Assembly (NCBI GenBank): GCA_963822615.1
Contig: CAWGIM010000021.1
Span: 62,001 to 126,000, forward strand
Source: Trebonia sp963822615
GTDB taxonomy: Bacteria > Actinomycetota > Actinomycetes > Streptosporangiales > Streptosporangiaceae
Reading direction: 5' to 3'
DNA: 64,000 nt
This document shows, piece after piece, positions 32,996-40,912 of this stretch. Every line of letters begins with the position of its first letter. Positions within the stretch are counted from its first letter, which is position 1. The translations under genes and the position numbers were made by a program. The notes beneath the pieces are model-generated. The model was not told the DNA's origin. It did not search any database and was given only the letters and a program-made list of their open reading frames with translations.

Positions 32996-33091
32996 CGGCG
33001 GTATCTCCCGTATCGGTCTCCCGCATCGGCCTTCATTTCGGCTGAGACCGAATTAACTGTGCCAGCTTACGTCTTCTACCAGGCTGGGATC

Positions 33092-34365
33092 GTGAGCATC
33101 CTGCGTGACCTGCCGCGCTTCCGCTACCTGTGGCTGAGCAAGGCGATCTCCTCTACCGGCAACAGCGTCGGCCGCATCGCGCTGGTCCTGCTGGTGGCGC
33201 CGTCCGGGCCGGCCGCGGTGACCTGGGCGCTGCTCGCCACGATGACCGGGGTCCTGGTCAGCCCGCTGGCGGGCGCGGTGGCGGACCGGGTGGACCAGCG
33301 GCGGCTGCTGCGCGGCGCGGAAATCGGGCAGGGCATCTGCTACGCGGTCATGGCGGTGGTGCGGCTGCCGCTGCCGCTGCTGCTGTTCCTGGTCGCCCTG
33401 GCCGCGGTGCTCGCCAGCTTCGCCTCGCCGGCCGGGAAGTCAAGCGTGCGCCGCCTGGTTCCGGCCGAGCGCTGGCCGCAGGCCAACGCGATGCTCAGCG
33501 TGGCGATGACCCTGCAGGTGGTGGCGGGCCCGGCCATCGGCGGTGCGCTGGCCGGGGTGGCGGGCGCGCCGACCGCGTTCGCGGTGAACGCGGCGTCGTT
33601 CGCCGTCTCGGCGCTGCTGCTGACCGGCCTGGGCCCCCTTCCGCCGGACACACTGCCACCGGACACACTGCCGCCGGATGTACCGTCGCCGGATGCGCGG
33701 CCGGACACGGCGGGCCCCGCCCCGGTTCCTGGCCGGCCGCCCCGGCTACTGGCGGACATCGCGGCCGGCCTGCGCTACGCCGGGCGAACGCCGGTGGTGC
33801 GGAGCATGGCGCTGGGGACCCTGGTCTTCGTCGCCTTCGCCTCGATGGACAACGTGGTGGTGGTGTTCCTGGTCAAGGGTGACCTGCACGGCAGCGGGGC
33901 TGAGTACGGCGTGCTGGCGGCCACGTTCGGGGCCGGGATGGTGGCGGCGTCGCTGGCGCTGACGCGCTGGGCGGCCGGCCGCAGGCCGCGTTCTGGCTGA
34001 TCGGCGGGGTCATCACCGGGGCGGCCGGGACCGTCGCGACCGGGCTGGCGCCGACGGCGGTGCTGGCCGGGGCGGCGCAGGCGGTGGCGGGCGCGGGCAA
34101 CACGGCCGACCTGGTGGGCACCGACACGCTGATACAGCAGCAGGTGCCGTCCGGGATGCTGGGCCGGACGTTCGCCCTGGTGTACGGGGCGGCCCAGCTC
34201 GCCTCGGTGATCTCCTACGCCCTGGCGGGGCCGCTGGTGGCGCTCGCGGGCGCGCGGGCGGCGCTGGTCATCGCGGGCGCGGGAGCGCTGGCAGGCCTGG
34301 CCGTGCTGGTGCCCGGGCTCCGGGGGCGCCCGTCAAGCGCCCCGGCGGGCCCGGTGGCGGGCTAA
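33092..34365 (+). pseudogene. MFS-family exporter, frameshifted
   Basis: A major-facilitator exporter of about 424 residues if repaired. From GTG 33092 the frame shows several transmembrane segments and the loop motif GAVADRVDQRRLLRG. A Pro-Asp repeat linker (PPDTLPPDTLPPD) lies in the central cytoplasmic loop. At about 33972 one base is missing: GCG GCC GGC CG, then CAG GCC GCG TTC in the next frame. The continuation QAAFWLIGGVITGAAG and LAGAAQAVAGAGNTADLVG reaches TAA 34363-34365. Without repair the protein ends at 34000 after about ten helices. Divergence from an ArsR-type regulator suggests drug or metabolite efflux. The 3' end overlaps the convergent receiver gene by 33 bp. Confidence 0.75.
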
Positions 34366-34965
34366 GCGCTGGGGGCTCGGCTGCCCGGCCGGCAGGCCGC
34401 TGAGCCGGGCGCGCAGCGCGGTGACGGCGTCATCCAGCTGGACCAGCCCGCTGGCGAGGGCGGCGGTCAGATTCCGGTCCACCCGTTCCTCGGCTGCCAG
34501 CGCGGCCGACGGCCCGGCTAGCCGCGCGACGGCCTCCTCGACCACCGCCACCAGGCCGGACAGGTCTTGCAGCTGGTGGTCCTTGAGGTACAGGTCGACG
34601 TAGACGGAGACCTTCGCGCGCAGCACCCACGGGTCGAACGGCTTGGAGATGTAGTCGACGGCGCCCGCCGCGTAGCCGCGGAAGGTGAGCTCAGGCTCCG
34701 CCCCCGCCGCGGTCAGGAAGACGATCGGCACGTCCGGGTGCCGTCCGCGTCGCTTGATCTGCTCGGCCGTCTCGAAGCCGTCCATGCCCGGCATGAGCAC
34801 GTCAAGCAGGATGACCGCGAACTCGTCCGCGATCGCCGCCTCGACCGCGGCCTCGCCGGACCGGACGCAGACCAGCTCCTGCTCCAGGGACGACAAGATC
34901 GCCTCGAGGGCGAGCAGGTTCTCCGACCGGTCGTCGACCAGCAGGATCTTAGCTTCGGGGGCCAC
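34333..34965 (-). CDS. Stand-alone response-regulator receiver protein
   Basis: A 210-residue protein with an N-terminal receiver domain: KILLVDDRSENLLALEAIL, phosphoacceptor Asp55 in ILLDVLMPGMDGFE, Thr in VFLTAAG and Lys108 in YISKPFDPW. After about residue 120, a helical stretch (QLQDLSGLVAVVEEAVARL) and an Arg-rich end replace any known output domain. No histidine kinase adjoins it. Such hybrid-like receivers often act in phosphorelays or with phosphatase partners. The start ATG 34965 has GGAGG upstream. Its tail overlaps the MFS gene on the opposite strand. Confidence 0.82.
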   Translation of the reverse strand: MAPEAKILLVDDRSENLLALEAILSSLEQELVCVRSGEAAVEAAIADEFAVILLDVLMPGMDGFETAEQIKRRGRHPDVPIVFLTAAGAEPELTFRGYAAGAVDYISKPFDPWVLRAKVSVYVDLYLKDHQLQDLSGLVAVVEEAVARLAGPSAALAAEERVDRNLTAALASGLVQLDDAVTALRARLSGLPAGQPSPQRLARHRARRGA

Positions 34966-35017
34966 GGCAGTCCTCCCGGAGGCGATGGTGACGTCCCCAG
35001 TGTTTCACGTTTGTCAG

Positions 35018-36436
35018 CTAGGTGTTACGTCGCAGCGCCGCTGTCATTCCTCTGACCAGCAGCGTCACTACCCCGGCGGCGCAGAAAGACAGGATCGAGG
35101 CCGACATCCAGCTGGCCGGGGTGAACCCGATGTCCTGGCCGAAGGAGGTCCACGCCGACGCCCACCAGGACACGTAGCCCGGGTTGATGAGCTGGTAGAG
35201 GACGAAGCCGACGGCCCACGGCAGCAGCATCACCCAGCGCGGGCGGGCCTGCGCCGACAGGTCCCAGCGGCCGGGCGGCCCGCTGAAGTAGTCGGCGATG
35301 AGCACCGCCGCCAGCGGCACGAACACCGAGCCGAGCAGGGTCAGGAAGTTCTCGTAGTCGTCGATGTTCAGCCACAGCGCGCCCGCGGTGGTGAGCGTGG
35401 TGATGAGTCCCGCCAGTACCCGGCGGTCCCACAGCGGGCGGAGGTTCTGGATCGACACCGCGGTCGAGTAGACGTCGGCGAACGACTGGTCGAGTTCCCG
35501 CGCCGCCAGGATGGCGAAGCCGAGCGAGCCGAGCGGCAGCGCGATGAACGCGCCGAAGATGTGGTCGGAGTCGGCGTTCCCGTGGGCGATGGTGAGCAGC
35601 GCCAGCAGGCCGATGACGTAGCAGAGGACCTGGGTGAGGCTGTAGCCGGCCATCGCGCCGGCGAACGCCGCCCGCGGGCTGCGCGAGTGCCGCATGTAGT
35701 CGGCCGCCAGCGGCGCGAACGAGATCGCGACGGCGACCACCGTGTCGGTGGCCGCCCAGTAGCCGCCCCAGGTGCCGTGGCCGAAGGCGGGCAGCGGCTG
35801 CCGGAGGAGCTGGACGAGCAGGTAGCCCATGACCACCAGCACGGCGGCGGTGGCGTACCGGCGCAGCACCCGGATGGCGCCGAGCGGCCGGATGGTCAGC
35901 AGCGCCGTCGCCGCCCCCGCGATCAGCACGTAGCCCCACTTCGGCAGCGCCGGCGCTACCTTGTGGGCGGCCGTGGCGATGGTGACGAGCTCGAAGATGC
36001 TCCAGCCGAATAGCTGCAGCACGTTCAGCAGGGTCGGCAGGTAGGACACCCGCGCGCCGAACAGCCCGCGCAGCAGCACCATGGACGGGGCGCCGGTCTG
36101 CGCGCCGGGTATCCCGGACAGGGCGAGCACCAGGGTGCCGAGCAGCGTGCCGACCACGATGGCGGTCAGCGCGGCCGCCAGCGACAGCTCCGGGGTGCCG
36201 CCGCCGCCCGGCTGCAGCACGAAGATCGCGCCGGTGAAGCCGAGCAGGCTGACCCCGAGGTTGCCCCACAGGCCGAACTGGTCGAGCAGGCCGAGCGACT
36301 GCGGCACCGGCTCGGCCAGGGTCCGGCCGACCTCGGAGCGGCGGTCACCGTGGACGGTGACGAAGGTGTGCTCGCTGGCAGTGCTTTCGCTGGCGGTATT
36401 CCCGCTGTCAGCGGCGGAGTCAGTGGTCGCGGCCAC
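35018..36436 (-). CDS. cytX: NCS1-family permease under TPP riboswitch (CytX-like, predicted HMP transporter)
   Basis: A 472-residue membrane protein with about twelve transmembrane segments, of the nucleobase:cation symporter-1 family. Visible family features are FTGAIFVLQPGGGGTPELSLA, LSGIPGAQTGAPSMVLLRG and ISFAPLAADYMRHSR. NCS1 proteins carry cytosine, purines, hydantoins or thiamine precursors. The TPP riboswitch immediately upstream points to a thiamine-related substrate, most likely hydroxymethylpyrimidine, as for CytX. GTG 36436 is preceded by AGGGAGG at 6 nt, which is also the 3' edge of the riboswitch. The substrate is thus inferred from regulation, not from residues. Confidence 0.8.
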   Translation of the reverse strand: MAATTDSAADSGNTASESTASEHTFVTVHGDRRSEVGRTLAEPVPQSLGLLDQFGLWGNLGVSLLGFTGAIFVLQPGGGGTPELSLAAALTAIVVGTLLGTLVLALSGIPGAQTGAPSMVLLRGLFGARVSYLPTLLNVLQLFGWSIFELVTIATAAHKVAPALPKWGYVLIAGAATALLTIRPLGAIRVLRRYATAAVLVVMGYLLVQLLRQPLPAFGHGTWGGYWAATDTVVAVAISFAPLAADYMRHSRSPRAAFAGAMAGYSLTQVLCYVIGLLALLTIAHGNADSDHIFGAFIALPLGSLGFAILAARELDQSFADVYSTAVSIQNLRPLWDRRVLAGLITTLTTAGALWLNIDDYENFLTLLGSVFVPLAAVLIADYFSGPPGRWDLSAQARPRWVMLLPWAVGFVLYQLINPGYVSWWASAWTSFGQDIGFTPASWMSASILSFCAAGVVTLLVRGMTAALRRNT

Positions 36437-36441
36437 AGCAG

Positions 36442-36527
36442 CCTCCCTACGCCGGCATTACCCGGACAGGTTCGGACGGTCGGCGGCCCTAGCCGCCCTC
36501 TCAGCCCGGTCAGCCCGAGCTCCCGTG
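36442..36527 (-). promoter_or_regulatory. TPP riboswitch (THI element)
   Basis: Read on the minus strand, the element starts CGGGAGCTCGGGC, then has the near-invariant CTGAGAGGG. A GC hairpin (GCGGCTAGGGCCGC) follows, then CCGAACCTG and GGGTAATGCCGGCGTAGGGA. These blocks are the conserved core of thiamine-pyrophosphate riboswitches in the right order. The 3' end contains the AGGGAGG ribosome-binding site of the permease gene, so ligand binding probably blocks translation. Confidence 0.92.
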
Positions 36528-36544
36528 CGTATTCAGTTGCGGTA

Positions 36545-36550
36545 ATTGTA
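36545..36550 (-). promoter_or_regulatory. Possible -10 element for the riboswitch-permease transcript
   Basis: On the minus strand this reads TACAAT, about 20 nt before the first riboswitch base, a plausible transcription start distance. A weak GTAACG-like -35 lies about 18 nt further upstream. Confidence 0.4.
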
Positions 36551-36565
36551 ACTTTCGCCCTGGCG

Positions 36566-36811
36566 TTACTGGCTACCCGCCTCGTGTTCGGCGGCCTCCT
36601 GCTGCGCGGCTTGCTCTCCGCTGGCCGGCGGGCGGCCCGGGCGGCGCATCTTGTGCGCGTTGCCCGGCATCCGGCCGGAATCGCCGAGGGCGCGGCGGAG
36701 CAGGAACTCGATCTGGGCGTTGGTGGACCGCATCTCGTCGGCCGCCCACTTCGCGAGTGCGTCGTGGACGGCCGGGTCGAGCCGGAGCAGGATGCTTTTG
36801 CGTTCTGCCAT
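36566..36811 (-). CDS. Ribbon-helix-helix (Arc-like) DNA-binding protein
   Basis: An 81-residue protein. Residues 5-45 have the RHH pattern: a beta strand SILLRLD, then PAVHDALAKWAADEMRSTNA and QIEFLLRRALG. A disordered Pro/Gln/Glu-rich tail follows. RHH proteins bind DNA as dimers and often repress their own operon. The gene lies 9 bp downstream of the SPFH-protein gene and is surely cotranscribed with it. This pairing is common in actinobacteria. A perfect 12-bp palindrome upstream of the operon (37810-37821) is a candidate operator. Confidence 0.85.
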   Translation of the reverse strand: MAERKSILLRLDPAVHDALAKWAADEMRSTNAQIEFLLRRALGDSGRMPGNAHKMRRPGRPPASGEQAAQQEAAEHEAGSQ

Positions 36812-36820
36812 AGTGCCGCG

Positions 36821-37756
36821 TCACGCGTAGAGCGAGCCGGTGTTCACCACTTGCTGCGTGGCTTGCTCGCTGCACAGTACGACCAGGAGGTTGGAGACCA
36901 TGGCCGCCTTGCGCTCCTCGTCAAGTTCCACCACGTTCTCCTCGTCCAGTCGCTGCAGCGCTAGCCGGACCATGCCGACCGCGCCCTCGACGATCTTGGC
37001 CCGCGCCCCGACCACCGCCGACGCCTGCTGCTGGCGCAGCATCGCCCCGGCGATCTCGGCCGCGTAGGACAGCCGGGTGAGCCGGGTCTCGATCACCTGC
37101 ACGCCGGCCGCCCGTACCCGGTCGGTCAGCTCGTCCGACAGCTTCTGGGTGATCTCGTCGGCGTTCTCCCGCAGCGAGACCACGTCGTCCGCCCCCTTGC
37201 TGTCGTAAGGGTAGCTGGACGCGATGTGCCGGACCGCGGTCTCGGCCTGGATCGCGAGGAACGTGACGTAGTCGTCTACCGAGTAGCTGGCCTCGGCGGT
37301 GTCCTTCACCTGCCAGACGACCACCGCCGCGATCTCGATCGGGTTGCCGTCGGCGTCGTTCACCTTGGCCAGCTCGGTCTCCAGGTTCCTGATCCGGGTG
37401 GAGACGGCGATCTTCTTGGCGAACGGGTTCACCCACTGCATGCCCGGCTGGCGCACGGTGCCCTTGTAGTTGCCGAAGAGCTGGATCACGTGCGCCCGCC
37501 CCGGCGTGATCACGGTGATGCCGCCGAGCAAGGTGCCGATGACGATGACGAGGACGATGCCGGCCGCGATGAGCGCCCCGTGGGCCGCGCCCTTGTGCAC
37601 CGCGCCCTGCCAGAACGCCACCACCGCGACGACTGCCAGCAGCAGGTCGGCCAGCAGCAGCAGCGGTCCCGGGATGTACCAGGCCGCGCGCTCGGTCATC
37701 GGGACGGTGACCGGGCGGATCGCGGGGTCGTCATGTACTTGAGTCTGGGCTGCCAT
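36821..37756 (-). CDS. SPFH/Band 7 domain membrane protein
   Basis: A 311-residue protein of the stomatin-prohibitin-flotillin family. Two hydrophobic segments near residues 28-75 anchor it, followed by VITPGRAHVIQLFGNYKGTV and the Band 7 domain with STRIRNLETELAKVNDADGN, VVVWQVKDTAEA and IETRLTRLSYAAEIAGAML. The C-terminal QQASAVVGARAKIVEGAVGM region is the usual coiled oligomerisation part. Such proteins form membrane microdomain scaffolds. ATG 37756 is chosen because GGAGG lies 9 nt upstream. A GTG at 37765 is possible. The RHH gene follows in the same operon. Confidence 0.88.
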   Translation of the reverse strand: MAAQTQVHDDPAIRPVTVPMTERAAWYIPGPLLLLADLLLAVVAVVAFWQGAVHKGAAHGALIAAGIVLVIVIGTLLGGITVITPGRAHVIQLFGNYKGTVRQPGMQWVNPFAKKIAVSTRIRNLETELAKVNDADGNPIEIAAVVVWQVKDTAEASYSVDDYVTFLAIQAETAVRHIASSYPYDSKGADDVVSLRENADEITQKLSDELTDRVRAAGVQVIETRLTRLSYAAEIAGAMLRQQQASAVVGARAKIVEGAVGMVRLALQRLDEENVVELDEERKAAMVSNLLVVLCSEQATQQVVNTGSLYA

Positions 37757-37809
37757 GCTGCCCACCTCCGGAGGAGAGATTCGGTGCGCGATGCCTATGA
37801 CGCTATCAT

Positions 37810-37821
37810 ACTGATATCAGT
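37810..37821. promoter_or_regulatory. 12-bp perfect palindrome, candidate operator
   Basis: ACTGATATCAGT, with a TATCATA word directly beside it, lies about 55 bp before the SPFH-RHH operon in an AT-rich spacer. Its size fits an RHH-protein site, but binding is only inferred. Confidence 0.45.
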
Positions 37822-37891
37822 TTTCTCCGCAAGGGGCGGCGACTTCCCTGATGATTGATTGAGTTCAAGCATCGGGGGAGGCTTATGGTGA

Positions 37892-38194
37892 GTGAGTGGC
37901 GGGCGGGAGACCAAACGGAACTACGCGACGGACATCCGGCTGCTTCTGACGTTCCTGTCCTCCCGCGGGGTGGGGTGGAGGTCGGCTACTGAGCAGGACC
38001 TGGGGGACCAACAGGCTGATGGAGTCCGCTACGGGCTGAGCGCGGCTGGCCGGCGGGACTTCGCGCTGCTGTTCGGCGACCCCTGGTTCCTGGTCAAGAC
38101 GCTGCTCGGGCACGCCGACGTGGACAGGGCAGGCACAAGCCGCGGCAGCACATCCCGCCCCGGACAACGTCGTGCCGCTGCGGCCCGGCAGTAG
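37892..38194 (+). pseudogene. Tyrosine-recombinase (integrase) remnant
   Basis: A 100-residue frame starting at GTG 37892. Its first 35 residues, TKRNYATDIRLLLTFLSSRG and WRSATEQDLGD, match the SAM-like core-binding domain of phage-type integrases. Residues 68-80, DPWFLVKTLLGHADV, match the last part of the catalytic domain around the LGHA motif. The Arg-Lys-HxxR segment in between is missing, so an internal deletion of about 200 codons has occurred. After LGHADV the likely original C-terminus, PAPDNVVPLRPGS, is read in the +1 frame. It cannot be an active recombinase. Confidence 0.7.
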
Positions 38195-38225
38195 CTGACC
38201 CGTCGTCTCCGGATTCTGCTCCTAG

Positions 38226-39509
38226 CTAGAACACGAGGGCCGCGTAGTCGCCCGGGGGAATGCTCTTCGCGATGTTGAGCGGGCGGAAGCGCCCGCCGGT
38301 GATCACGCCAATCGCAAAGGCCTCCTTCCCGCCCGGGGCGGTCAGGTCGATCTCGGTCACGCCGATGATGGAGCTGGCCGAGGCATCCGTCCACAGCGTG
38401 AAGGCGGCACCGTGATGACATGCTCCCGGGTACTGGTACAGGACCCGGAGGGGCCGGCGCTGGACGGGGAGGGGGAAGGCGAGGAACTTCAGTGCGCCGT
38501 TCGCGCATGCGCTGGGGTCATCGCGGCCCGGGGTGCCGACCTCAGTGTCGCAGATGACGGTTCGGCCGTCCGGCGTGATATGCGGCCAGCTACAGGCGGA
38601 CGTGTCCGCGTTATCGGCGGTGAGCAGGGCCCGGCTGCCCGTTACCAGGTCAGTGCCGGTCCCCGTAATGTCGAGCGTGCGCAGCTGCAGGTCGCGGGCC
38701 GGGCCAGCATTAGCGAGGAACACTAGCTGCCGGCCGCCGGAAGGCCAGGAGAGCGCGCGCTCACCGCCCTCCGACATGATCTGCGCGGGTGCGGTCCAGG
38801 CATGCAGTTGCGCACCGGTCGATACCGAGTAGATGCCCAGCGTGATAACCGGGCGGGCGCGGGTGCCACCGGTTGATTCCACCGCCAGTTCCCGGCCGTC
38901 GGGTGACAGCGCGTAGGCGAGGGCCGGTCCGCTGTAGCCCGGCAGCGTGACCGGCAGCTTGGTTAGCTGGTACGGACGAGCGCTTCCTGGGGTGATGCGG
39001 AGCAGGTACCACGTATAAGACAGCGGCCTGGCCGGCGCGGTGCTGACCGCGTCCCGCACGACGAACGTCCGGTCATCGGCTGTACCGCGCACGTCCGTGA
39101 GAACAAGGCCGGGCGGCGGGGGAACAGTGGCGATCACCTTGCCGGTGAGGTCATCGCCCACGAGCAGCGGTCCCGGGTGACCTGTATGGGCGCCGGTGGC
39201 GACCCACGTGACTGACACGTAGTAGCGGGGGATGGTGGCCGGCGCGGCGGTAGCGGTCCCGCTTGCGGCGGGGGACGGGGTGCCGGGCTGGCGGACGGCG
39301 ACCAGGGTCAGCGCGATGGCTACCACGGCCGCCGCGGCGGCGAGCGGCACTCCCCAGTTAACCCAGCGGCGCGGCGCATGCTCGGGCCGGCGACGGAGCC
39401 GCACCGGCCCGGGCGCGCCTAGCGGGCGGACGTCACGGATCAGCCTCGCGCCCGCCCGGGTGGCGGTACGGACGCGGTCTTCCATGCTCAGCTGGTCGTC
39501 GGTGTTCAC
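38226..39509 (-). CDS. Membrane-anchored anti-sigma-like protein with beta-propeller-like domain
   Basis: A 427-residue protein encoded directly after the sigma factor, its ATG overlapping the sigma stop (ATGA). Residues 1-48 are cytoplasmic and Arg-rich. One transmembrane helix follows (VPLAAAAAVVAIALTLVAV), and the rest is extracytoplasmic. The outer part has TolB/WD40-like repeats such as YALSPDGRELAVES, LSWPSGGRQLVFLAN and ITPDGRTVICD. No ZAS zinc motif (HxxxCxxC) is seen. In SigE-type ECF loci this gene position is typical of an anti-sigma or accessory regulator, so that role is inferred from context. Confidence 0.7.
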   Translation of the reverse strand: MNTDDQLSMEDRVRTATRAGARLIRDVRPLGAPGPVRLRRRPEHAPRRWVNWGVPLAAAAAVVAIALTLVAVRQPGTPSPAASGTATAAPATIPRYYVSVTWVATGAHTGHPGPLLVGDDLTGKVIATVPPPPGLVLTDVRGTADDRTFVVRDAVSTAPARPLSYTWYLLRITPGSARPYQLTKLPVTLPGYSGPALAYALSPDGRELAVESTGGTRARPVITLGIYSVSTGAQLHAWTAPAQIMSEGGERALSWPSGGRQLVFLANAGPARDLQLRTLDITGTGTDLVTGSRALLTADNADTSACSWPHITPDGRTVICDTEVGTPGRDDPSACANGALKFLAFPLPVQRRPLRVLYQYPGACHHGAAFTLWTDASASSIIGVTEIDLTAPGGKEAFAIGVITGGRFRPLNIAKSIPPGDYAALVF

Positions 39510-40030
39510 TCGGCCTCCTTGAGCATGCGAGCGAGGGCGGCGAGGCCACGGGAAGCGGCGGACTTCACGGTTCCCCTGGCGACACCCATCGCCTGGGCCA
39601 CCTGGTCTTCTGACATGTCCAGGTAGTAGCGGAGCACCACGGCTTCGCGCTGCCTGGCGGGCAGCCGCCTGATCGCGGCGAGGACCGCCCGGTTGGCCTC
39701 ACCGAGGATGGCGATGTTCTCTGCGGACTCGATGTCCTCGGGCGGGTCGGGGCGGAACTTCGGCTTGCGGTACTTGACCCGGTGGACCTGGCGGCAGCCG
39801 TTGAGCACGCAGGACCGGACATAGCTGAGCGCCTTACCCGAGTCGGCGAGTGTGTCCCAGCGCCGGTGCAGGCCGAGAAAGGCGTCTTGCACGATGTCCT
39901 CGGCCGTCGGCCGGTCGCCGGTCATCAGGAAGGCCAGCCGGACAAGGCCGAGGGCGTGCGCCTGGTACAGCGCCGTGATCTGCTGGCCCGGGTCGTGGGC
40001 GGGCTGGCGCGCCTGCGTCACTGGGTTCAC
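39506..40030 (-). CDS. ECF RNA polymerase sigma factor, SigE-like family
   Basis: A 174-residue two-domain sigma factor. Region 2 runs LYQAHALGLVRLAFLMTGDR and AEDIVQDAFLGLHRRW. Region 4 has RRLPARQREAVVLRYYLDMS and the helix-turn-helix EDQVAQAMGVARGTVKSAASRGL. This is the streptomycete-type SigE/SigM-like ECF group that often lacks a ZAS anti-sigma. GTG 40030 is the start. Its product should direct polymerase to a small regulon, including its own promoter, under control of the membrane protein encoded next. Confidence 0.9.
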   Translation of the reverse strand: MNPVTQARQPAHDPGQQITALYQAHALGLVRLAFLMTGDRPTAEDIVQDAFLGLHRRWDTLADSGKALSYVRSCVLNGCRQVHRVKYRKPKFRPDPPEDIESAENIAILGEANRAVLAAIRRLPARQREAVVLRYYLDMSEDQVAQAMGVARGTVKSAASRGLAALARMLKEAE

Positions 40031-40112
40031 ACTTCCACTGATGAACTGGCCGGGGAAAGGTTGCCTGGTTCCCGAGCCAATCTCCCGGGCTAGATGATTG
40101 ATTCCTTAGGGT

Positions 40113-40230
40113 TCAGTGATCGTAGGCGGTCAGCGATCGCTTGACGGGTGCGCCGATGGCCCAGTTGTGCCAGATGGCGGCGGCCGTGGCGAGCAGCCGC
40201 TGGGTGATCCGGGCCAGCGAGTCTTCTCCG
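40113..40230 (-). pseudogene. Transposase C-terminal fragment
   Basis: The last 36 codons before the stop at 40113 read DSLARITQRLLATAAAIWHN and WAIGAPVKRSLTAYDH. This is the characteristic end of IS982-like actinobacterial DDE transposases. Nothing upstream in this frame resembles the catalytic core. The fragment abuts a different small gene in another frame, so the insertion has been deleted down to its 3' end. Confidence 0.6.
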
Positions 40231-40471
40231 CGTCTGGCCGGTACCACCCGTCTGTGATCCGCCCGGAGACTCCCCACTGGAGATGGCAGGCCCACCCGCT
40301 CGGGTCCTGCCGCCAGCCGAGCACTTTGCACAGCCGCCAGGTCCCGTCAAGCAATCGCACCGACGCGAGCCGTTTCGGCTCGACAACGGGACCACCCCGA
40401 TCGCCAGCAGGGGCCAAGGCCGGGAAGTCGAGACCGGGAAGAGGATTAAGCGAAAGTGACACGGGATGCAC
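40130..40471 (-). pseudogene. Small hypothetical protein truncated by transposase remnant
   Basis: From GTG 40471 a 113-residue frame has a protein-like N-terminal part: VRLLDGTWRLCKVLGWRQ, GWACHLQWGVSGRITDGWY and RPDAEKTR. This looks like a small beta-rich domain found in short actinobacterial proteins of unknown function. After about residue 84 (near 40226) the frame runs through the transposase fragment and becomes Ser/Pro-rich nonsense. The natural C-terminus therefore seems to be lost. It could also be a full small protein with an altered tail. Confidence 0.45.
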
Positions 40472-40519
40472 TCCCGTCCGGCTGAACAGATCAACTTGAC
40501 AGGGAACGCGGCGGCCGTA

Positions 40520-40876
40520 TCAGCCCGCTTCGCCGCGCAGCGCCCGCTCGATCAGGACCACTGCCTTGGCGGTGCCGGCCAGGCGGCGCCCCTCCGTCCG
40601 GTAGGCGGCCAGCACGGCGTCGATCACGTGCGGCGGCACCGCCTCGCCAAGTTCGGTCCGCGCGGTCCGGTAGCCCGCCCGGGCCCCCTCGACGCAGGCC
40701 TGCGTGTGGTGCCGGGCCATCGCGGCCAGCGCCGCCGGGTGCCGTCGTAGCACCCCGTGCAGCCGGAAGTCGGGCGGCACCACGTCAAGCAGCCAGGCGA
40801 TGGCGGTCGCCTCGAAGTCCTCGGTGCCCGGCGGATGGACCCCGGTCGGCCAGCCCGGCGGTATGTACGCAGCCAT
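40520..40876 (-). CDS. Conserved hypothetical protein, 118 residues
   Basis: A soluble, mostly helical protein: DFEATAIAWLLDVVPPDFRL, HPAALAAMARHHTQACVEGA, RTELGEAVPPHVIDAVLAAY and KAVVLIERAL. The composition and codon usage are those of a real gene. I do not recognise a family. It ends 44 bp before the start of the truncated gene at 40471 on the same strand, and lies 36 bp downstream of the histidine kinase. It could therefore be the last gene of the two-component operon, but no functional link is evident. Confidence 0.65.
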   Translation of the reverse strand: MAAYIPPGWPTGVHPPGTEDFEATAIAWLLDVVPPDFRLHGVLRRHPAALAAMARHHTQACVEGARAGYRTARTELGEAVPPHVIDAVLAAYRTEGRRLAGTAKAVVLIERALRGEAG

Positions 40877-40912
40877 GCGGCGATCATAACACCAGGTCGA
40901 ACGGCAATTCGA

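Noticed and set aside
37800..40520. Possible prophage or integrative element
   Set aside because: Only an integrase remnant and a transposase end are present, with no structural, replication or conjugation genes and no visible att repeats.
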